DNA of 8,994 nucleotides from positions 1 through 8,994 of the forward strand of contig JAEYQK010000046.1 in the NCBI GenBank assembly GCA_023410055.1, given 5' to 3'. Every line of letters begins with the position of its first letter. Positions within the stretch are counted from its first letter, which is position 1. The translations under genes were made by a program, and so were the position numbers. A model generated the notes under the pieces. It did no database searches. It had not been told where the DNA came from and worked only from the letters and a program-made list of their open reading frames with translations. This DNA comes from Acidobacteriota bacterium (lineage in GTDB: Bacteria > Acidobacteriota > Terriglobia > Terriglobales > Acidobacteriaceae). Of the stretch, positions 5,252-8,994 are shown in pieces.

Positions 5252-6726
5252 CGAACGTTCTTCTCCTGAGCTAGTTTCTCAAGCTGCGTGTGCCGCAGGA
5301 CAACTTCAACGCCATCAACCTGGCGCAGATGCTTTGCTAGCTGTTCGGCAAGATAGACCGAGCGATGCTGACCGCCGGTGCATCCGAACGAGACCATCAG
5401 GCTGTTGAATCGGCGCGCCTGATAAGTCTTCACGCTGGTATTCACCAGCGCAAGCACGTTGGCGAGGTAATGATGCACGCTTTCCTGATGGTCGAGATAG
5501 TCGGCTACCGGTGCGTCTCTGCCGGTCAACTGTTTGAAACGCTCTTCGCGTCCGGGATTGGGAAGGCTGCGGGCGTCGAAGACGAAGCCGCCACCGTTGC
5601 CGCTTTCGTCCTGGGGAGGTCCTCCGCGATGGAACGAGAAGCTTGAGACACGCACAGTCAAGGTGGCGGGCTTCTTGACCGCTGATTCTTCCTGCTGGTG
5701 CTCGGCGAGGCGGAGCAACTTTTCAGAACCGAGCATGTCGCGGAAAGCCTGCATCAAGGCCGGAACCGCAATGGGTAGCTCGGCGTTGTGCAGCAGCCAG
5801 CGTATGTTCCTCAGCGCGTAAGGGACGCTTTGCAGGAAGTGGGGCTTGCGCTCGTAGAATCCGCGAAAACCGTAGGCGCCCATGGCCTGCATGATGCGTA
5901 CGTAGACGTAGGCATAGAAGTAGCGAATGAAGGCAGCGCGATCGAGGTCGATCATGCCACTAACGACGTCAAGGTAATGATCGAGCAGTTGCTGGCGCAG
6001 CTCAGGCGGAAGGTCGGCCTTGCCGTCGTAGAGCAGCGAGGCGATGTCGTATTGTAGCGGTCCGCGACGGCCACCTTGGTAATCGAGAAACCAGGGGTTG
6101 CCATTGCGCAGCATCACGTTGCGCGACTGGAAATCGCGATAGAGGAAGTAATCTTGACCGGCGCTGACAAGGAATTCCGTGAGCCGAGTGAAATCGTCTT
6201 CGAGCGCCTGTTCGTTGAAGGCAACGCCAGAGAAACGAAGAAAGTAATACTTGAAGTAGTTCAGGTCCCAGGCGATCGACTGTCGATCGAAGCTGTCGCG
6301 TGGGTAGCAGTAGCTGTAGTCCAGATCGCGTCCAGCGATGATCTGGAAGCGCGGCAACTCGGAGATCACCTTGCGATATGCGTCCACTACTTCCGGATCA
6401 ATCTGAGGTCCCTGGCGATGTTTGGAAAGAAATTCGAACAGCGTTTCGTCGCCGAGGTCTTCTTCGAGATAAGCGCCGTGGGGCAGATCATCGGCGTAGA
6501 TTTCGGGTACGTTCAATCCGTAGCGGCGGAAGTGGCGGGAGAACTCCAGAAAGGCGGCGTTCTCTTCGGGCGCATCGTAGAGCACGCCGACGGCGCTTTG
6601 TCCCGCTGCGGCCAGACGGACAAGCCTGCGCCCTGAGCCACCGAGTTCTCCTTGCAGGGGACGAACCCGCTCGGGTGCGGCGTGGAAATACTTTTCAAAC
6701 AGCTGTTGCAGAATGGTTATCGACAT
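5248..6726 (-). CDS. AmgK-like sugar kinase fused to a RapZ C-terminal domain
   Basis: This 492-residue protein has two parts. Residues 1-335 are an aminoglycoside-phosphotransferase-fold kinase of the AmgK type, which phosphorylates the anomeric position of MurNAc (and GlcNAc). They carry YRDFQSRNVM (196-205) with catalytic D198 and N203, then FLDYQGG (213-219) with metal-binding D215, and YD227. Residues 336-355 are a polar linker. Residues 356-486 match the C-terminal domain of RapZ: FVFDARSLPNP (381-391), TGRDAPVADYLD (401-412), GCTGGQHRSVYLAEQL (448-463) and RHTQLEK (478-484). The RapZ N-terminal P-loop ATPase domain is absent. In E. coli this C-terminal domain binds glucosamine-6-phosphate and the GlmZ/GlmY RNAs. 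The ATG at 6726 has no clear ribosome site, but no other start extends the family match. The gene is first in an operon with the murU-type gene. Confidence 0.88.
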   Translation of the reverse strand: MSITILQQLFEKYFHAAPERVRPLQGELGGSGRRLVRLAAAGQSAVGVLYDAPEENAAFLEFSRHFRRYGLNVPEIYADDLPHGAYLEEDLGDETLFEFLSKHRQGPQIDPEVVDAYRKVISELPRFQIIAGRDLDYSYCYPRDSFDRQSIAWDLNYFKYYFLRFSGVAFNEQALEDDFTRLTEFLVSAGQDYFLYRDFQSRNVMLRNGNPWFLDYQGGRRGPLQYDIASLLYDGKADLPPELRQQLLDHYLDVVSGMIDLDRAAFIRYFYAYVYVRIMQAMGAYGFRGFYERKPHFLQSVPYALRNIRWLLHNAELPIAVPALMQAFRDMLGSEKLLRLAEHQQEESAVKKPATLTVRVSSFSFHRGGPPQDESGNGGGFVFDARSLPNPGREERFKQLTGRDAPVADYLDHQESVHHYLANVLALVNTSVKTYQARRFNSLMVSFGCTGGQHRSVYLAEQLAKHLRQVDGVEVVLRHTQLEKLAQEKNVR

Positions 6727-6761
6727 TTTGAGAAGTCAGGCCGAGACGACTGAACGACTCA

Positions 6762-6770
6762 AAGATAACA
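6762..6770 (-). promoter_or_regulatory. Candidate extended -10 promoter for the kinase-murU operon
   Basis: On the minus strand TGT-TATCTT (6770-6762) fits the TGn extended -10 pattern with four of six hexamer matches. Transcription would start near 6755, about 28 nt before the ATG. No good -35 box lies 16-18 nt upstream, so support is weak. Confidence 0.3.
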
Positions 6771-6888
6771 TCCGGGGAGCGTTCGGACGAGAGACTCACG
6801 GTGGCTCGACTGGCGGGAGAATCAGACATTGTGCGGTGTCCAGCTGCTATGCGAGACTGGTTGTGCTCGCGAATGCACGGGCTCCCTC

Positions 6889-6977
6889 GCCGGGGTGGCG
6901 AAACTGGCAGACGCACCGGACTTAAAATCCGGAGGGCAGAAATGCTCGTACGGGTTCGATTCCCGTCCCCGGCACCA
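6889..6977 (+). tRNA. tRNA-Leu, anticodon TAA (reads UUA)
   Basis: A complete class II tRNA. The acceptor stem is GCCGGGG (6889-6895) with CCCCGGC (6967-6973), then discriminator A6974 and encoded CCA (6975-6977). The anticodon stem CCGGA/TCCGG encloses CTTAAAA, anticodon TAA. A long variable arm (around GGGCAGAAATGCTC) and a T-arm with GGGTTCGATTCCC complete it. It is divergent from the kinase-murU operon and convergent with the PilZ gene. I found no convincing promoter of its own; TGC-TATGCG at 6845-6853 is the only candidate and is weak. Confidence 0.97.
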
Positions 6978-7063
6978 TACCGAACATGACTAGCTCTGAT
7001 CAGGACTGATCTTCAACGAAGCGTGTAGACCCGCTCGGTGACGATTGAATTCGCTCCCAATTC

Positions 7064-7771
7064 CTACTTGCCGGAAGCGGCTTCTTGCGGCGGATACTCG
7101 CTTCCGCTAAGCAGTCTTACTGCGGTCCCGAGTACGCGCTCTACCCAGTTCCTTGGCAGGGGCTTGTAGAGGACCATGTCGGCCCCCATTTCGGCGACTT
7201 CTTTTGAGGTCACTGTTCGGTCCAGGAGGGCGACTATGATGATCCGGCTATCAGGGCTCTCGGAGCGCAGCAACTGCGCAACTTCCACAAAGTCGGGCCA
7301 ATTCGAGTCAATGATGATGATGTGTGGATTCGGAACGGGTAACTGGGCTGGGGTACCCTTCCAAACCTGCGTTACTCCCATATCTTGAAGGACTTGCTGC
7401 GCACTCCAGACGATGTCTGCATCGGGAGAAAAAAGGAAGGCCGACATGGTCGACTCGCGACCGAAGGCGTCAATGCGTTCGCGATCATGGCTGGTTGTGC
7501 GCAGGAACTCGAATCCGTAGCGGCTGCCACTCTTGTTCCGTACGACTGCCTGGATATCCATGGGCCTGTCGAAGTCGGGCAAGTTGAAGATCAGTCTGAC
7601 TTCCTCGCCTACGGCGAGAACGATGGGAAGCGTCACACAAGCACCACGAATGCCTATGTCGCGGCATAATCCCCTTACCACCTTGGCAGCTTTGACAATT
7701 ACCTCAATGGGCGGCTGAGTCCGATATCTGTGACAAATGCGATTTTCTGGAAAAAGCGGGTTCCTGGGCAT
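7064..7771 (-). CDS. PilZ domain protein with degenerate receiver domain
   Basis: This is a 235-residue cytoplasmic protein. Residues 8-105 are PilZ-like: an RxxxR motif (R11-R15), then DIGIRG (38-43) in place of the canonical D/NxSxxG, followed by the beta-barrel strands ending RYGFEF (84-89). The Ser-to-Gly change may weaken cyclic-di-GMP binding. Residues 109-225 have a response-regulator receiver fold: IIIID155 for the phospho-acceptor Asp and YK203P for the conserved Lys. The N-terminal acidic pair is replaced by S-P, and the usual Thr/Ser after strand 4 is missing (VALL), so phosphorylation is doubtful. There is no output domain. The ATG at 7771 lacks a good ribosome site; GGAGG occurs, but about 20 nt upstream. 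It probably signals in motility or surface control; partner unknown. Confidence 0.82.
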   Translation of the reverse strand: MPRNPLFPENRICHRYRTQPPIEVIVKAAKVVRGLCRDIGIRGACVTLPIVLAVGEEVRLIFNLPDFDRPMDIQAVVRNKSGSRYGFEFLRTTSHDRERIDAFGRESTMSAFLFSPDADIVWSAQQVLQDMGVTQVWKGTPAQLPVPNPHIIIIDSNWPDFVEVAQLLRSESPDSRIIIVALLDRTVTSKEVAEMGADMVLYKPLPRNWVERVLGTAVRLLSGSEYPPQEAASGK

Positions 7772-8351
7772 ACCGTTCGAGACCGAGACTCCCTCCCATG
7801 GACGAGCACACGTGCCAGTGCCAAGAACGCTCTCTGGCGAATCAACGTTCTACAGCTTTGTTCTCGTTGCCTGTGTTTGTCAACTTTAGTGCGTGGGCCC
7901 AACATACACTTTTGTAACCACGGCGTCACTCATCGATTGGCTCGGGGCTTCTGAAATTCCTATTTTGGGCCGGAGTATAAATTATTGGGTTTTCTTAGGT
8001 GACCTTTTTGGGGCCGGATCGTCTTACGGTTGTTAGGGGCAGCGTAGGGTAGTATCTTTTGCTCAAAATCGGTAGATTTGCTTTACTCTCAATCAGTTAG
8101 ATCGATGTCAAGACGCGTTTTGGCAGGCAAAGGGTGGATAATTTCGTTGTTTCAGGGGCAAAAGTGAACTAGAATATCAGTTCCCAAGGCCGGGATTACG
8201 TCTCAGTAGAGCTTGACCTCGGAATGTGGTTCGCAAAGTCCTGTAGCTGAATCGTATTTCTGATGAATCCTGTTTCTGTAGGGGCTAATCAAACTAAGGC
8301 CACCCAATAAGTTAAGAATATAAGACTACAAACGAGGTAGACGAACACGAC
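7772..8351. other. 580-nt AT-richer gap between divergent genes
   Basis: No convincing gene is found on either strand. It holds a perfect minus-strand -35 hexamer TTGACA (7883-7878) facing the PilZ gene, but the -10 after it is poor. It also holds a near-direct repeat, TTTTGGGCCGGA (7963-7974) and TTTTGGGGCCGGA (8006-8018), about 44 nt apart. A 9-nt palindrome AGGTGACCT (7997-8005) abuts the second copy, and a third GGCCGGGAT lies around 8188-8196. The T- and A-rich stretches differ from the coding regions around it. It may carry regulatory sites for both flanking genes or an unannotated RNA. No known riboswitch is recognised. Confidence 0.5.
8319..8338 (+). promoter_or_regulatory. Candidate -10 box and ribosome site for the small basic protein
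   Basis: TATAAG (8319-8324) is a fair -10 hexamer, with no matching -35 at 16-18 nt. GAGGT (8334-8338) is the only Shine-Dalgarno-like sequence and lies 13 nt before the ATG, somewhat far. A start near 8331 would leave a leader of only about 21 nt. Confidence 0.25.
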
Positions 8352-8579
8352 ATGGCAAGGCGACGTGGCAATCCCAATTGGGGCAAACCCGAGCCTATCG
8401 GCCCGGTAACCCCGACGATCACTGAGTTCGAACAAGTGGTTCGTGAGTTCAAACTGCAACCTGATCAGTACTTGCGTTCGACCCGGCTGCGTGAATGGGC
8501 GCGACGTAACAAGAATTCAAAGTACATCCCTGAGCCACTTCTGGAGGCTTGGGGGTTTGAAATTGAATCGACGCTCTAG
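8352..8579 (+). CDS. Small basic protein with RRRGNPNWGKP N-terminus, function unknown
   Basis: A 75-residue protein with no signal peptide or membrane segment. It begins with a very basic, Gly/Pro/Asn-rich tail (RRRGNPNWGKP, 3-13), then a predicted helical section with FEQVVREFKL (26-35), RLREWARRNKN (45-55) and YIPEPLLEAWG (58-68). From memory, short proteins with this N-terminus and the WxxxNKNxxYIPExLLxxW pattern occur in several copies in Acidobacteriota genomes; I cannot verify that here. The basic tail, like the GNPNWGK seen in NUMOD3-type DNA-binding motifs, hints at nucleic-acid binding. It stands alone: a 580-nt gap precedes it, and a strong terminator begins 20 nt after its stop. 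That it is a real gene is likely; its role is unknown. Confidence 0.8.
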   Translation: MARRRGNPNWGKPEPIGPVTPTITEFEQVVREFKLQPDQYLRSTRLREWARRNKNSKYIPEPLLEAWGFEIESTL

Positions 8580-8598
8580 ACCGTTTTCTTGAAAGCCG

Positions 8599-8630
8599 AA
8601 GGCCGCCCGTTGAGGCGGCCTTTTCCTTTA
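8599..8630 (+). terminator. Intrinsic terminator after the small basic protein
   Basis: AAGGCCGCC (8599-8607) and GGCGGCCTT (8614-8622) form a perfect 9-bp stem with a 6-nt loop, followed by TTTTCCTTT on the plus strand. It starts 20 nt past the stop at 8579. It lies between two convergent genes; in the minus direction the following sequence is less T-rich, so it mainly serves the plus-strand gene. Confidence 0.88.
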
Positions 8631-8649
8631 GCAGCCCGTTTTACATCAC

Positions 8650-8994
8650 CTACCCAGCAGTCCCCTGGTGGGCGCCTCGGGCTTCGGCGCCGGAAAAGAG
8701 TTTTCTCAAACAGCGCCAGACAAACCTTATCGCCAACACGACCATGACGACCAAGACGGCGACGATAGCTGCGGTTGCATAAGGATGCTGAGTGGCAAAC
8801 CATGTCAGGAACACAGCGGCAATGTCTTCGATGAGGCTGAGTCCTATGTTGGAGGCAGGTTCCGGCGAAGGTGTGACGAGAGCGCGTGCGGCGGTTTTCC
8901 CTCCGTGAGCAGCTAGTGCGACCAGTCCACCCAGAGCGGCGGCCGCTCCCTGCTGTAGCGGCGAGAGCTGGGCAGTGGCGCCGTAGGCTAGTAA
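8650..8994 (-). CDS. DUF4126-type membrane protein, C-terminal part (runs off the window)
   Basis: The minus-strand frame from the window edge to the TAG at 8652-8650 is open for 114 codons; the start lies outside the window. The visible part reads like the end of a DUF4126 protein: a Gly/Ala-rich helix with AALGGLVALAAHGGK (19-33), SPEP (43-46), a conserved LIED (54-57), then FLTWFATQHPYA and a hydrophobic helix (about 74-94). The end is basic and polar (WRCLRKLFSGAEARG). Members are multi-helix inner-membrane proteins of unknown function, usually near 180-200 residues, so perhaps the N-terminal 40% is missing. It converges with the small basic protein gene across the terminator. The family call is from recognised motifs and is moderately firm. 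Confidence 0.75.
   Translation of the reverse strand, partial: LLAYGATAQLSPLQQGAAAALGGLVALAAHGGKTAARALVTPSPEPASNIGLSLIEDIAAVFLTWFATQHPYATAAIVAVLVVMVVLAIRFVWRCLRKLFSGAEARGAHQGTAG

Noticed and set aside
6076..6636. 186-codon plus-strand open frame
   Set aside because: It lies wholly inside the kinase-RapZ gene on the opposite strand, which has clear domain matches; the plus frame shows no recognisable domain.
6801..6989. Plus- and minus-strand open frames over the tRNA-Leu
   Set aside because: They span the mature tRNA; the predicted peptide ends are translated tRNA sequence.
6998..7011. Possible terminator GATCA-GGAC-TGATC after the tRNA-Leu
   Set aside because: Only five pairs, AT-rich, and followed by just TTC; too weak to call.
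8105..8167. 20-codon and 15-codon small open frames (8105 and 8263) upstream of the small basic gene
   Set aside because: Neither has a Shine-Dalgarno sequence or leader-peptide features such as codon runs; expected by chance.
8105..8167. Cyclic-di-GMP riboswitch suggested by GGCAAAGGGTGG near 8130
   Set aside because: The conserved core of that riboswitch is not present and no matching stems could be drawn.
8213..8218. TTGACC as a -35 box for the small basic gene
   Set aside because: No -10 hexamer at 16-18 nt; the next TATA-like sequence is too far away.
8576..8803. 75-codon minus-strand open frame starting at an ATG
   Set aside because: It is out of frame with the DUF4126-type reading and runs through the terminator; the longer open frame from the window edge has family motifs.

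Overview
The window looks like a chromosomal stretch from an Acidobacteriota bacterium, probably of the Terriglobia/Koribacter type. This is an inference. It rests on the moderately GC-rich coding style, a small basic protein beginning MARRRGNPNWGKP of a kind I associate with that group, and an extragenic element of three successive tight hairpins that I also associate with it. No phage, integrase, transposase or CRISPR signal is visible. The genes look like an ordinary core/accessory mix.

Layout. Positions 32-553 (minus) encode a zinc-ribbon membrane protein. A tRNA-Ser(CGA) follows at 699-788 (plus), with its own extended -10 promoter. Positions 799-2469 (minus) encode a secreted S41-family peptidase whose stop lies only 10 nt from the tRNA. 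After a 339-nt gap with inverted repeats, 2809-4185 (minus) encodes a GPH-type (MelB-like) sugar transporter. It has a good sigma70 promoter at 4321-4349 and a 7-bp inverted repeat over the expected start point. A three-hairpin extragenic element lies at 4394-4489.

The most interesting part is the two-gene minus-strand operon at 4511-6726. The upstream gene (5248-6726) fuses an AmgK-like sugar-kinase domain to the C-terminal domain of RapZ, the amino-sugar-sensing RNase adapter, and lacks the RapZ N-terminal P-loop domain. It overlaps by ATGA a MurU-like sugar-1-phosphate nucleotidyltransferase (4511-5251). AmgK and MurU are consecutive enzymes of cell-wall sugar recycling (MurNAc to MurNAc-1-P to UDP-MurNAc). 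In E. coli the RapZ C-terminal domain binds glucosamine-6-phosphate. The arrangement therefore suggests a recycling kinase with a built-in amino-sugar sensor. That link is an inference, not shown by the sequence.

A tRNA-Leu(TAA) at 6889-6977 (plus) sits divergently from this operon. Next comes a PilZ protein with a degenerate receiver domain (7064-7771, minus). A 580-nt AT-richer gap follows, then a 75-residue basic protein (8352-8579, plus) with a clear intrinsic terminator. The window ends in the C-terminal part of a DUF4126-type membrane protein (8650 to the edge, minus), which has no start inside the window.
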